Assembly (NCBI GenBank): GCA_037349315.1
Contig: JBAIAC010000059.1
Span: forward strand, 4,862,001-4,926,000
Direction: 5' to 3'
DNA: 64,000 nt
Source of the DNA: Chelydra serpentina
Lineage: Eukaryota; Chordata; Testudines; Chelydridae
Below are positions 11,351-22,087 of the stretch, piece by piece. How positions within the stretch are numbered: the first letter of the stretch is position 1; each line of letters starts with the position of its first letter. The notes beneath the pieces were generated by a model that was given only the letters and a program-made list of their open reading frames with translations, was not told the origin of the DNA and ran no database searches. A program made the position numbers and the translations under genes.

Positions 11351-12456
11351 AGCAATTCCATTTGTATTTCCATTACTTCAGCTTCTTAAGAAAAAGGTAT
11401 CACTAACCCCTGGGTGACAGCAGTGAATTTGTATGACAGCTACTGTAGAGAATTCTATATATAAAATGCGCGCATGCTATTCTCCTGGACAGAAACAAGT
11501 TTTTCCATAGACATGAATAGGAGTGCCACGTGAGATTAAAGGGCAGAATTGGGCCTAAAAATTATGGAATTACAGGCAGTATATTTTGGGGAAATTACTG
11601 TATTTTTCTGGTGTCATGAAAGGTGCCAAGCCAAAGGTTGAGTGTTAGCAGTCCCCCAAAAAATTCAATAATGCCATATTTATACTTTTTTGTTATCACT
11701 GAAATGACCTCACTGGGCAGTTTTTCAGAAAATTTCATTTGTGTCCAGGGTTCTAGCCTTTTGAGAAGGAAGATGACTTTATAGACCATCCTAATATCTA
11801 CAGTGATCTAAACATGGCATTAACTTTATGATTTTCATTTATTCTTTTCCTGTGTACTACTGGTGGAGCTTGGAAGACTTTCTCATCACATTTGATATCA
11901 GGAAATATGATTAACTGGTTGTTTCAAGAGCTTTAATCAAATACATATTTTCCTACATAGCTATTGATACAAATATCCAAATGTAAATGTACTTTTGTAG
12001 GCTATTAAACCAGAGAATATTGATTAATCTCATGTAATAATGATTTTATGTTAATTCCCCAAAATGAGTTTCTCAGTTTTTTTAAAATGAATCTGTTATA
12101 TTAGCAGTCAGGTCATTTTTACTACCGATTTCAAGTTTGAAATTAAAAACTATTAATTTTGCAATGACTGCTGTATACTTTTTACTCCCATATTAGCAAA
12201 AGTAATGACTGAAACGGAAAAGCAAAGGAACTGATTACATTGATGTGTTTGGGTTAGTAATAGTTAAAAAAAATATCAATGCAATGAATTGCTTTAGACA
12301 ATTGCTCAGTTTTATACAGCAATGTTTTAAATGGATGTCTGTCAATATATAAAGTAGTAATTGGGAAAAAATCAAACTGTACAGAGCATTTGGCAGAAAG
12401 GTAAAACTGATATAGAAGCATAGCTAAACATTCTGTCTTTTAGTTATTAAAAACTC
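11351..12456. other. AT-rich intergenic sequence, nothing recognised
   Basis: No exon, RNA or identifiable repeat. Open frames are short and lack family resemblance. Confidence 0.45.
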
Positions 12457-12542
12457 TGGGCTAGAATGCAACTGATGTAAATCAGCATAGCTCCACTGAC
12501 TTTAATGACACTGTCAGTTTACACAAGTTGTGAATCTGTCCT
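12457..12542. repeat. Small palindromic MITE (TAAATCAGCATAGCTCCA)
   Basis: ACTGATGTAAATCAGCATAG is followed by CTCCACTGACTTTAATG and an imperfect mirror CTGTCAGTTTACACAAG. Related half-copies occur at about 3425, 9349, 14195, 40728 and 45980. The fold-back form suggests a non-autonomous DNA element. Confidence 0.5.
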
Positions 12543-12668
12543 CATTATTTTCAAAGTGAACAAAAATGTGATTTAAAGTGGCATGTAACTCCTTTGTTTT
12601 CTGTGAATGAAAAGGATGCCCGGCATTGTGTAATATGTGCCATTTTCCTACTTAATGGTTATGTGGCT

Positions 12669-13336
12669 CATAGGTGCCAACTCCGTGGGTGCTCCGGGGC
12701 TGGAGCACCCACAGGGAAAAATTGGTGGGGGCAGAGCTCCCACCGGCAGTTCCCCTGCCAGCCCCCTTCACCGCCCCCCCCTGCGCCCAGCTAACCTCCG
12801 CCTCCTGAGGCACCACGGCAGCCAAGCCACTTTTCCTGGACTCTCAGGCTTGCGGCGCTCAGCTGATTGGCGGCGGCAAGCCTGGGAGGGAGGGAGGGAC
12901 GGGGGAAAGCGCAGTGGTGGCACCTCAGGGTAGGGGTATGGGGAGGAGGCGGAGGGCCCGGCTCTGGCTCTGCCTCCTCCCCCTCCCCATGTCCCTCCCC
13001 CAAGGCGTCACCGCCAATCAGCTGGAGTGTCGCAAGCCTGTGAGTCCAGGAAAAGCGGCTTGGCTACCGCGTCACCTCAGGAGGCAGAGGTTAGCTGGGT
13101 GCGGAGGTAGGGGGGCTGGCGTGGAGCTGCCAATGGGTGCTCAGCTGCTTCTCCCCCCTCCCTCCCAGGCTTGCAAGCTTGTGCGGGGGGTGGGGGGGGG
13201 GGTTAGAATGCAGCGCGCCCGGGGGAGGAGGCAGGGATTTGGGGAAGGGGTGGAATGGGAGCGGGGCAGGGGGTGGAGTTGGGGTGGGGCCGGGGGCGCG
13301 AGCACCCACCGGATCCGACTAAGGTCGGTGCCTATG
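12669..13336. mobile_element. GC-rich hAT MITE (CATAGGTGCC type), copy 1
   Basis: 668 bp bounded by a perfect 8-bp duplication ATGTGGCT (12661-12668 and 13337-13344). The left end is CATAGGTGCCAACTCCGTGG and the right end on the other strand is CATAGGCACCGACC. The left terminus then carries GGGTGCTCCGGGGCTGGAGC, a hairpin shared with the copy at 62353. The filler is GC-rich, and 12785-12920 and 12990-13100 look like inverted copies of each other (CTCCGCCTCCTGAGG against CCTCAGGAGGCAGAGG). Apparent frames of up to 145 codons are low-complexity artefacts. Confidence 0.9.
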
Positions 13337-13344
13337 ATGTGGCT

Positions 13345-14194
13345 GCATTAACATGGGGTTGATGGAACTCATTGGCTAAAAGAAACTCCCTTGTGCTGCC
13401 TACAAGTCAATTAAGCCTGGAGTGCAAATTACCTTAGGCGTGGTTAGCTGAGTCTTTTTCTCAGGTTACAGCAGAATGTTCCCAGGATATTTCAGGGATG
13501 GATTTTTGTAGCAAAAGCTAAACTTCATGATAATCATTTCTCTAGGTCCCAGGCCAAAAGGAGCAAGAAAAGGCTTGGCTCAAAATAATTGCTTCTGCTT
13601 CAGTTTCTGCTTCTTCTGCTGAATTTAGCTTATATTAACAAAAATTATCCACTAACTCGTGCTAACGATCAGGACCATGCAGCCCAGACCACGAAATTGA
13701 ACCTTACTCTATATTTAACATCTTTGACAGCATGTAATGTGGGCTCAGTTAAAATGTTCATTCTAGCAATATTCACTATGCATATAGTGGGGGATACCAC
13801 TGGAACCAGTAATACCTCTAGAACCAGAATAACATTTGTTGTGTGTGCTTCCTGTACCAACATGATCAACATCAGGTCATGCCTTTAAGGAAAACCCCAT
13901 TAATTTGTTTCAGTAAGAGACTTACAAATAGCCATACAAATGTTGCTTTATTGCGTATACTACACAGAATACTGTATATGATCAAAATTTTCAGACATAG
14001 GTGCCCAAATTTAGGCACTTAATTTTCAACTATACTTATACAGAGCATCTCAGTATTGTGTAAATAAGCAGAATATACAGAGATGTGGTTATTTCCAGTA
14101 TATTCTACAGTAAAATGGCTTCCTAGCCACTACAGCATGCAATAGTGCCGAAGATGCGTGATATTAAGTGATTTAATGACTCCATATAATGGTC
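13345..14194. other. Intergenic, unrecognised
   Basis: Overlapping frames on both strands near 13589-13888 have no recognisable domain. A fragment of the AGGCAC-type MITE lies near 14001. Otherwise nothing identified. Confidence 0.4.
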
Positions 14195-14272
14195 ATGATT
14201 CTGATCTCATGTATGCTACTGAAGACAGTGGAGTTACACTAGTGTGAAACCAGCATGATATCAGAATCAGGC
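14195..14272. repeat. Small palindromic MITE (GATTCTGATCTCAT)
   Basis: TGATTCTGATCTCATG at the left pairs with CATGATATCAGAATCA at the right, with GGAGTTACACTAGTGTGAAA between. Same fold-back family style as 12457. Confidence 0.65.
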
Positions 14273-15697
14273 CCAGCATGTTTGTTGATCACAGCACAAT
14301 AGTACAAAAAGATCAGGTGTTTTCATTATTTTGGACAGTGTTTTTGCAAAAGGTCACATAAGCCTTGCAGTTCAGATATCAGGTTGCTCTTTTGCTGGAC
14401 ACTGTTCTTGTTACTTCATTCACAGTCATGATTCTTGGTAACAAATGGTTATATGCTAGCTATAGCTGTTGCAGTGTTTGTGTTATGCATGTCTTTGAAG
14501 TAAAAGTGCGCCACATGCCTGCTTTTCATATACAGGACATTACCAGGGTGGGCCATGCTCCTGCCACCTGATGACATGCCAAAGCTTGAAAGTGGGTATG
14601 CAACTTGTTTCAGTGCTGTACATACCCCATTTTTCAACATGCTGCAAAACGCCTCTCACATTTTGCATTAGCAATTTGTTTGGTTTTGTTCTTCCACACG
14701 AAATGAGTCTTAAACTGCATGAAGAAAACTACACCTATTTTTGCTCATCTCTAAAAAAGTTATAGCAAACCATTTTTCACATATTGGATCTTATTCATGC
14801 TGAGTGGTGTTGCTTATCTTTTGAGATTTTATAGTGACCATGTGTTCTTATAAGTTCTAAACTGGACATGGTTTTGTATTTGGTCTTTTCCTCAGGAATA
14901 CATGAAATGAAATCCTTCACACTTAACTTGATTATGGGAATTTCTGAACTGTCTACCTCCTGGACAAGCAGAAACAGGTAACTAAGAACAGAACAGGATT
15001 GATGGATGGAAGGAGGGGAGAGTGGGAAGCAAACAGACACATTTTCAGTGGTAAATGTAAACTCTTGTGCCCTGCAAGGTTGCAATTTTGCCCTGATGTG
15101 CAAATGACAAATACAGTGAGAAAAGATTTGAATAGAATATGTGCTACAGGGGGTTTGGAGAGGTTTCAGTGTAACAACATGTATTCTGGTCCATTCCAGA
15201 CCATTCACTCTATCTGCTCAGCTCTAACTATGAACTGAATTACCCTTTGGAATATTTTGGGCACATGTATCTTCTGGCATCTCCTGCATGTGTTTTCCTA
15301 CCCACTTTTTGCCTAATTACCACTTCAAATACAATAGTTTAGCTTGCTTCCTGAATCACAGAGACACAAACCTCCCATTGATATGAGAGAGAAGTAGACC
15401 TGTAAATCTCTGAAAGACTTCTAAACCATCAGTATTGCCTGTCACCTTTACAGAGTTCTTTTGGCTTTTACTATATTCCACCTCAAAGATCTTTGAAAAC
15501 TTGGACCAGAAGTGTGCTGAGTTCTAGGGGGAATATGCCTTAGAGAAGTGCTGCCCCATCTCCTGGCCAAAACAAGCACTATCTCCAACTGCACAACCCC
15601 CCAACATAGTTGCTACAGAGGGATTTTTATAGGCAGTGGTGGCCACTTTTCTTCCCACCTTCCAGTGTCCTATCTCCATGGCCTATATGCACATCTA
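14273..15697. other. Intergenic, unrecognised
   Basis: Contains a 137-codon minus frame (14795-15208) without any motif, biased composition or splice-site context that would support a gene. No repeats recognised. Confidence 0.4.
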
Positions 15698-16102
15698 CAG
15701 TAGAACCTCAGAGTTACAAATATCTTGGGACTGGAGGTTGTAGACTCTGAAATGTTCGTAACTCTGAACAAAACGGTATGGTGGTTCTTTCAAAAGTTCA
15801 CAACTAAACATTGACTTAATACAACTTTGAAACTTTACTATGCAGAAGCAAAATGCTGCTTTTTAACCATCTTAATTTAAATGAAACAAGCACAGAAAAG
15901 GTTTCCTTAACTTGTCACATCTTTTTTAACTTTCCCTTTGGTTTTTTTTTAGTAGTTTACATTTAACACTGTACTGTATTTTTTTTTCGTGGGGGGGGGG
16001 GAAGGGGGAGGTCTCTGCTGTCTGTCCTCTCAGTTCCAAATGAGGTGTGTGTTTGACTGGTCAGTACGTAACTCTGGTGTTCGTAACTTTGAGGTTCTAC
16101 TG
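15698..16102. mobile_element. Tigger/pogo-like MITE
   Basis: 405 bp with TA at both borders (15696-15697 and 16103-16104). The inverted ends are CAGTAGAACCTCAGAGTTAC and, on the other strand, CAGTAGAACCTCAAAGTTAC. A second inner pair, GTTCGTAACTCTGAA and GGTGTTCGTAACTTTG, is also present. End sequence and TA duplication fit the Tigger branch of Tc1/mariner. It has no coding capacity left. Confidence 0.85.
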
Positions 16103-16215
16103 TAACATCATTTGGAATGAATGTGAGTTGCACATACACATGGAAAGAAAACAAAACTTCCATATTTTGTTAGTGACCCCCCCAAAAAAAGCTTTTGAAA
16201 CCATTTTCCAGTGCT

Positions 16216-16452
16216 TTAATATTAATTAATAAATAATATCTAGCTCTTAAATAGAGCTTTTCATCAGTAGATCTCAAATCGCTTTACAAAGGTGTAAAGT
16301 ATTATTATCCCAATTTTACAGATGGGGAGACTGAGGCTCAGGGAGATGACATGACTTGCCTAAGTTCACCCAGCAGGCCACTGCCAGCACCAGGAATTGA
16401 ACTCATTTCTTCCAGTGCAGTGCACTATCCACTAGGCTACACTCCTGCCTCT
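16216..16452 (-). repeat. MIR/CORE-like SINE
   Basis: Contains the widely shared segment TTTACAGATGGGGAGACTGAGG followed by TGACTTGCCTAAGTTCACCCAG and ends in AGTGCACTATCCACTAGGCTA, the reverse of a tRNA-like head. The order places the SINE on the minus strand. It is an old tRNA-derived family; a turtle-specific subfamily cannot be named from sequence alone. Confidence 0.75.
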
Positions 16453-16938
16453 GCTATATTGTGTTATGTCATGTGAACGAGAAAACACAAATATTATCCT
16501 GCTTCACGGTGTGTATGCCTAGTTTCAGCTCAATGCAAATTAAAATGGCTGACTTTTATAAACCCTTAAAAAATGGAGTTTATATTGGAAATGCCAGTGG
16601 TCACTAAACTATAGCAGTGCTGCTGCTGAGTGCTGTTATAATGTATCACTGGTAGTCTGAGACTCAAAGAGCCATTCGTCTAATGATATATGAAATTCAC
16701 TCCGACAAGGTACAGTAAGCAGGGGCCCATTCCACAAAGCAAAAAGTGCACTTTTCTTTAAAAGGAGAAAAAAAGCTGCTGAATATAGCTATATAATGTA
16801 TAAAAACTTCTGAGTAAACTATTGAGGTATTTTAGGAGCTTGTTGTAAAAAGGTTGGTTCAGGGGACATTTCTGGTCTGCAGATGTGCTAATGGTGTCAT
16901 TTTATTTTTCTGTTTTATTTCATTAGTCTCTTCTTTCC

Positions 16939-16978
16939 CTGAAAATCCTTTCCCTGAAAATCCTTTCCCTCTTCCCTC
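16939..16978. repeat. Short tandem repeat TTTCCCTGAAAATCC
   Basis: About two and a half copies of a 15-bp unit followed by pyrimidine-rich sequence. Too short to have further interpretation. Confidence 0.7.
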
Positions 16979-17037
16979 TCCCCTCTCATTTTTGACTATT
17001 TAATATGGGGTGTTATTTGAATGAGGTTCTAGAGACA

Positions 17038-17105
17038 CCGAATTTAAGGCCAGAAGAGACCACTAGATCTAGAAGACCACTAGAAGACCACTAGAAGAGA
17101 CCTTC
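17038..17105. repeat. CR1-like fragment with tandem AGAAGACCACT
   Basis: TTTAAGGCCAGAAGAGACCACTAGATCT resembles the CR1-related end at about 29799 (ATTAAGGCCAGAAGGGA). It is followed by a local expansion of AGAAGACCACT, three copies. Probably a short CR1 3' fragment with replication slippage. Confidence 0.5.
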
Positions 17106-18217
17106 TGAATAGCAGGAGACGTAATTGTTTTAGGCATTTGTAGGGGTTTTGATTACATAAGGAATATAGGTTTTGGACATTTTGGGTTTAACTGTGCAGT
17201 TGTTATCTTCTGGGCAGGTATTTATGTAATATTACTCCTATTTATGTAATGGTTGTCTGAAGCCTTGATCACTAATTTTATATAAAAATCAAAAACATAT
17301 TCAGAAAAGAGGGTTAGGAAATGTTATAGACCTATTTAGAGCTGTGTGAATACTGCAAGGCATTTATGATCAGTTTATTCAGATAAAACCCAGGAAATTT
17401 CATTGACTATCTCTGACCTGTTTTCTGCAAAAAAATGAATAGTGAAATTGTCTTCACACACACTTTTTTCAGAAAGAGTAAGTGTCACAAATTCCCATGC
17501 AAAACGTATTTACATGATTGTTTGCGCTGGAATTGGTGAAGGCTCTTTCAAGTTTTGGGAGCTCAACTAATATGGGAATGGAAATTGTGTTACATGACTC
17601 AGGAATAGTCCATTGCAAACAGAGATTGTGAGCAATCCCTAGCTGAAATATGTCCACATAAAACAATTCAATGGATAATTTTGAATGGTGATCAAATTTG
17701 GGGGAAAAAAATGAAGTTTAATTGTTCACTGTGTTCACTGAAGTTTAATTGTTAAACACTGGTTTAACCAGCTGTGGGCAAGTTAAAGGCAGTGAGATTA
17801 GGAATGAAGTGAAATCACAAGTAAATAGTAAAGATCAGTAAGAGAGAATTGAATATAGAATAGACTCTTAGTGGTTTTGTTTTGCTAAGTATTCACTCAT
17901 GCAGGGTGGGGTCGGGTTGGGGGAGGAGACTTAACCAGCTCCTCTGGACTTGATCACCACCAATGAGGCACACCTGCAAGGCTTGTGCTACCAGGATGGA
18001 GATGAGCTTAAAAGGGAAAATCTGTTACAGGAGAGGATGACGAACAGCTGCTCTGCCTCAGAGATTGCTGTCTATAGAGACAGGCCAGCCGAGAGGGAGT
18101 CAGTGGCAGGCCACACTACTCCTGAAGTTTCACAGCCCAGCTATAAAGCAGTATGCCCAAAGAGGAGGGGCTGGAGATAGACCCCATTAAAAGATGATAA
18201 TAAACCCACTGGCAGAC
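17106..18217. other. Intergenic; flank of Harbinger insertion
   Basis: No gene. The part from about 17900 to 18217 is GC-richer and, once the Harbinger is removed, would run straight into 22481-22640. It may be an older repeat that the Harbinger interrupted, but I could not identify it. Confidence 0.35.
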
Positions 18218-18599
18218 TAAGGGTATGTCTACACTATGAGAGTAGTTCGATTTTTACTTAAACCGAATTTGTGAAACCGACATTACAAAGTCGAACGTGT
18301 GTATCCACACTAAGGACAGTAATCTGACTTTGTGAGTCCACACTAACGGGGCAAGCGTCGACATTGCAAGTGGTGCACTGTGGGTAGCTATCCCACAGTT
18401 CCCACAGTCCACGCTGCCCATTGGAATTCTGGGTCAAGCTCCCAATGCCTGCTGGGGCAAAAAATGTGTCGCGGGTGGTTTTGGGTAACTGTCGTCAGTC
18501 AACCCTCACTCCCGCCTTCCCTCCATGAAAGCGCTGGCGGGCAATCAGTTCGTGCCCTTTTTTACTGATTGACAGTGTGGACGCCACAGCACCGCGAGC

Positions 18600-19883
18600 A
18601 TGGAGCCCACTGTGATCATCGCTGCAGTTATGGCCGTTGTCAACACCTCGCGCCTTATCGTCCACCTTTTTCAGAGGCAGATACTGAGAAATCGGGAGGG
18701 GAGGCTACGGCAGCGCGGTGAGGACATTGACTCCTGAGATGGACACAGACCTCTCACAAAGCATGGGACCCCGCACCCTGGACATCATGGTGGCAATGGG
18801 TCATGTTGATGCTGTGGAACAGCGATTGTAGACCCGGGAAACAAGTACGGACTGGTGGGACCGCATAGTGCTGCAGGTCTGGGATGAATCACAGTGGCTG
18901 CGAAACTTTCGGATGCGTAAGGGCACTTTCCTGGAACTTTGTGAGTTGCTGTCCCCTGCCCTGAAGCGCCAGGACACCCAGATGCGAGCAGCCCTGACAA
19001 TCCAGAAGCGAGTGTCCATAGCCCTGTGGAAGCTTGCAACGCCTGACAGCTACCGGTCAGTTGCGAATCAATTCGGAGTGGGCAAATCTACCGTGGGGGT
19101 TGCTGTGATGCAAGTAGCCAACGCAATCGTTGAGCTACTGCTCTCAAAGGTAGTGACCCTGGGAAACGTGCAGGTGATCATAGATGGCTTCACTGTGATG
19201 GGATTCCCAAACTGCGGAGGGGCTATTGATGGGACTCACATCCCTATCCTGGGACCGGGCCACCAGGGCAGCCAGTACATTAACCGAAAGGGCTACTTTT
19301 CAATGGTGCTGCAAGCACTGGTGGACCATAAGGGATGTTTTACCAACATCAACATCGGATGGCCGGGCAAGGTTCATGACGCTTGCGTTTTCAGAAACTC
19401 TGGTCTGTTAAATGGCTACAGGAAGGTATTTACTTCCCGGAGCACAAAATAACTGTTGGGGATGTGGAGATGCCTATAGTGATCCTCGGGGACCCAGCCT
19501 ACCCGCTAATGCCCTGGCTCATGAAGCCGTACACAGGTGCCCTGGATAGTGAAAAGGAGCTCTTCAACTACCGTCTGAGCAAGTGCAGAATGGTGGTGGA
19601 GTGTGCTTTTGGACGTCTGAAGGGGAGATGGAGAAGCTTACTGACTCTCTCTGATCTCAGCGAAACCAAGATCCCCATTGTGATTGCAGCTTGCTGTGTG
19701 CTCCACAATCTCTGTGAGAACAAGGGGGAGACGTTTATGGCAGGGTGGGAGGTTGAGGCAAATCGCCTGCCTGCTGATTACGCGCAGCCAGACACCCGGG
19801 CGATTAGAAGAGCCCAGCGGGACGCGCTGCGCATCCGGGAAGCTTTGAAAGCTAGCTTCCAGACTGAGCAGGCTTACCAGTGA
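18600..19883 (+). pseudogene. Harbinger DDE transposase, frameshifted
   Basis: The transposase cuts and pastes the element in the nucleus, usually together with a Myb-like partner. Coding similarity starts at the ATG at 18600. The frame then changes near 18735, meets a TAG at 18829-18831, runs open from 18868 to about 19400, and shifts again between 19381 and 19430 before finishing at the stop ending at 19883. A helix-turn-helix (SYRSVANQFGVGKSTVG) precedes the catalytic region. The likely catalytic acids are intact: Asp in AIDGTH (19228-19230), Asp in GKVHDACV (19378-19380) and Glu in VVECAFGRLKGRW (19599-19601). The sequence is full length for the family (about 425 residues if the breaks are ignored). 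It is clearly a Harbinger transposase and clearly non-functional here. Confidence 0.93.
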
Positions 19884-19945
19884 CTATTACGTTTGTTTAA
19901 GCAGAAGCTGAACCTGCCTCCGTTTCTTTACCCAGTTAATGTTGC

Positions 19946-20200
19946 CTATCCTCTCCAATTATCAAACCCCTTCCCCCACGCCCTTTAAAAATAAAATAAA
20001 TGAAATATTGCTTATTATTATTGGGAGCGGATGGAGTGATGGAAAGGGCTCTTCTAAACTCGGGGAATGATAGGCTCCTGCTCCTAGAGCAGTCCGCAGT
20101 GATGGACCGGTTGTTTCAATGGAGCCTGCCACCCCTCCTTTTTGGAACTCTGTGAGGGGGGGACCTGTGTGACTTTGTGGCCAGGGATGGTGGTTACAGA
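19946..20200 (-). repeat. Degenerate duplicate of Harbinger terminal exon
   Basis: CTCTCCAATTATCAAACC, then AAATAAAAT-type sequence, and GCTCCTGCTCCTAGAGCAGTCC followed by TGTTTCAATGGAGCCTGCCACCCCTCC closely parallel 20405-20700 (CGTCTCCAATTACCAACC; CTTCTGCTGCTTGAGTAGTCC; TGTTTCCACGGCCCCTGCCGCCCCTCC). On the minus strand this is the 3' end and tail of the Myb/SANT partner gene. The open frame is lost in this copy, so it is probably a tandem duplicate that decayed. Confidence 0.6.
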
Positions 20201-20573
20201 TCCCCTGCTGCGTGGCTCTGTCATGCGGGCTACAGACCGCTGCATAAGATCTGTAACCACCCTCCCCCACTACAAACCCACAGAGCCCCCCCGAACATGA
20301 AAACCACCTCCCAGACTGACCACGGTGCCTAATGGCTGCAATGTGAGTGTGACCTTCTGGTGAACCTGCACCCCTGTCTGTACCCTGGTCAAGGCGCCTA
20401 TCGTCTCCAATTACCAACCTCCTTCCCCCCCTTCAAATACACCATTCTTTACAAAAAAATCAAGGAAACAATACCTAACAGAAAAGTAATTTTTATTAAG
20501 GACTTCACAGTTATGGGATGAAACTGGGAGGGTGGCTAGGGCGGGGTGCGGTTGGAGGGAAGGAAAGGACCCA

Positions 20574-20927
20574 TCAAATCTTTGGGAATGAGATCCTTCT
20601 GCTGCTTGAGTAGTCCACAGAGGTGGAGTGATTGTTTCCACGGCCCCTGCCGCCCCTCCGTCTTGGGACTTTGGGTGAGGGTGGGATGGGACTTTGTGGC
20701 GGAGGAGGGCGGTTGGAGATAGAATGAAGCGGGGCTCTGTCCTCCTGCCTCCAGTCCTGCAGAACATCTACAAGGCGCCAGAGCATGTCCGTTTGCTCCT
20801 GCATTAGCCCAAGCAGCGTCTGAGTAGCCTGCTGGTCTTCCTGCCGCAATTTACAGCAGAGCCCTCCTTTCATGTTCCAAGCACTGCTCCTATCGTTGTC
20901 CATTTCCTGCTGCCGGCGATCTGACAA
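20574..20927 (-). CDS. Harbinger Myb/SANT partner, C-terminal exon
   Basis: An open minus-strand segment of about 117 codons ending at a stop at 20574-20576. It contains a helical stretch (EQTDMLWRLVDVLQ) preceded by RQEDQQATQTLLGLM, then a Pro- and Arg-rich tail (RPPPPQSPIPPSP, RRRGGRGRG). I read it as the last exon of the partner protein whose DNA-binding exon is at 21511-22087. The amphipathic helix could mediate dimer or transposase contact. Its upstream splice acceptor was not fixed, so the start is approximate and the ATG at 20927 may be internal. Confidence 0.6.
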   Translation of the reverse strand: MSDRRQQEMDNDRSSAWNMKGGLCCKLRQEDQQATQTLLGLMQEQTDMLWRLVDVLQDWRQEDRAPLHSISNRPPPPQSPIPPSPKVPRRRGGRGRGNNHSTSVDYSSSRRISFPKI

Positions 20928-21108
20928 GCATGAACTCTCCCCCTGTCACACCCATGAATGGTCCCTGCATGCTGCCGGCGAACCGCTCAGCATGAACGGT
21001 TCGCCTCCCCGCCCGCACCGCGTGGCTGGAAACCGCCGGGTAGAGTTATTTAAAGGAACAGGCAACCAGTCCCCATACTAAAATTCCCCTAATTCAAACC
21101 AGGACACC

Positions 21109-21399
21109 ATGACTGATATCACTCTGATGAGGATTGCGGAGACAGAGAAAGACCGTATGCTGTGTGAATGCCAGCAAACACCGGGGCCGTATGCCACCAT
21201 GCTTTGCCAGGCAATGATACCGGAGTACCAGCTACTAGCCTGGCGCGGAAAAGTTTCCTACCATGGAGGAGGCCATAAGGCCGCTCTCCCCAGGAACCTC
21301 ATGCAAAGGCTTTCACAGTACCTCCAGGAGAGCTTCATGGAGATGTCCCAGGAGGATTTCTGCTCTATCCCCAGACATGTTGACAGACTTTTCGAGTAG
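21109..21399 (+). CDS. Harbinger third frame, 96 aa, unknown function
   Basis: An uninterrupted frame from ATG (in context ACCATGA) to TAG, lying between the two exons of the minus-strand partner gene, on the opposite strand. It begins MTDITLMRI, has an acidic-basic middle and ends EDFCSIPRHVDRLFE. A TTTAAAGG motif sits about 60 bp upstream. No family or catalytic motif is recognised. It is intact although the transposase beside it has three lesions. I have an unverified impression that similar frames occur in other turtle Harbinger copies. It could instead be the antisense shadow of a partner-gene exon, although no minus frame of comparable quality overlaps it. Confidence 0.45.
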   Translation: MTDITLMRIAETEKDRMLCECQQTPGPYATMLCQAMIPEYQLLAWRGKVSYHGGGHKAALPRNLMQRLSQYLQESFMEMSQEDFCSIPRHVDRLFE

Positions 21400-21510
21400 C
21401 TGCACTGGCAACGACTAAAAACTAAAGCGCCTAGGGCAAACTAATCATGAAAAACCCATTGCTAACATACCATGCCTATTCTATTCAAAATAAATGTTTA
21501 AAACACTTAC

Positions 21511-22087
21511 CTACTGATCCTTCCCCTGATTCACGGTCCGGGTTACCGCCTTGGGAGGGTTGGTAGGGGATCTCAGTCAGGGTGATGAAAAGATCCTGGC
21601 TGTCAGGGAAATCAGCGTTGAAAGCGCTGTCGACTGCCTCGTCCTCCTCATCTCCTTCCTCATCTTTCCCGTCCGTGAAAACCTCCGAGGAAGCGGCCGT
21701 AGGTAAGACCCCATTGTCGGAGTCCACGGACACTGGTGGGGTAGTGGTGGCAGCACCACCGAGCATTGCATGCAGTGCCTCGTAGAAACGGCATGTTTGG
21801 GGCTGGGATCCGGAGCGTGCGTTTGACTCTTTGTTCTTCTGGTACGCTTGTCGCAGCTCCTTGATTTTCACGCAGCACTGCATTGCATCCCGGCTGTATC
21901 CTCTCTCCGTCATGGCTTTTGAGATCTTCTCGTAGATCTTCGCATTCCGTCTTTTCGATCGCAGCTCCGAAAGCACGGACTCATCGCCCCACACAGTGAT
22001 CAGATCCAAGACTTCCCGATCAGTCCATGCTGGGGCCCTCTTTCTATTCTGCGATTGCATGGTCACCTCTGCTGGAGAGCTCTGCAT
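21511..22087 (-). CDS. Harbinger Myb/SANT-like DNA-binding protein, exon 1
   Basis: Minus-strand reading from ATG at 22087 to a splice donor (exon base 21511, intron GTAAGTG from 21510 downward). The first 110 residues form a Myb/SANT-like trihelix domain of the MADF/Myb_DNA-bind_4 kind: RAPAWTDREVLDLI, then KIYEKISKAMTERGYSRD, then CCVKIKELRQAYQK and CRFYEALHAMLGG. An acidic segment follows (GKDEEGDEEDEAVDS). Such proteins bind transposon ends and bring the transposase to the nucleus. An upstream in-frame ATG at 22168 would add 27 residues; the 22087 start is preferred because the domain follows it directly. This exon is intact. The 3' continuation is presumably 20574-20927. Confidence 0.8.

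Noticed and set aside
12594..13351. Frames of up to 145 codons
   Set aside because: Inside the GC-rich hAT MITE at 12669-13336; no domain, no splice sites, low complexity.
14795..15208. 137-codon minus-strand frame
   Set aside because: No recognisable motif, no exon context and no coding-like composition. Length is within chance for 64 kb.
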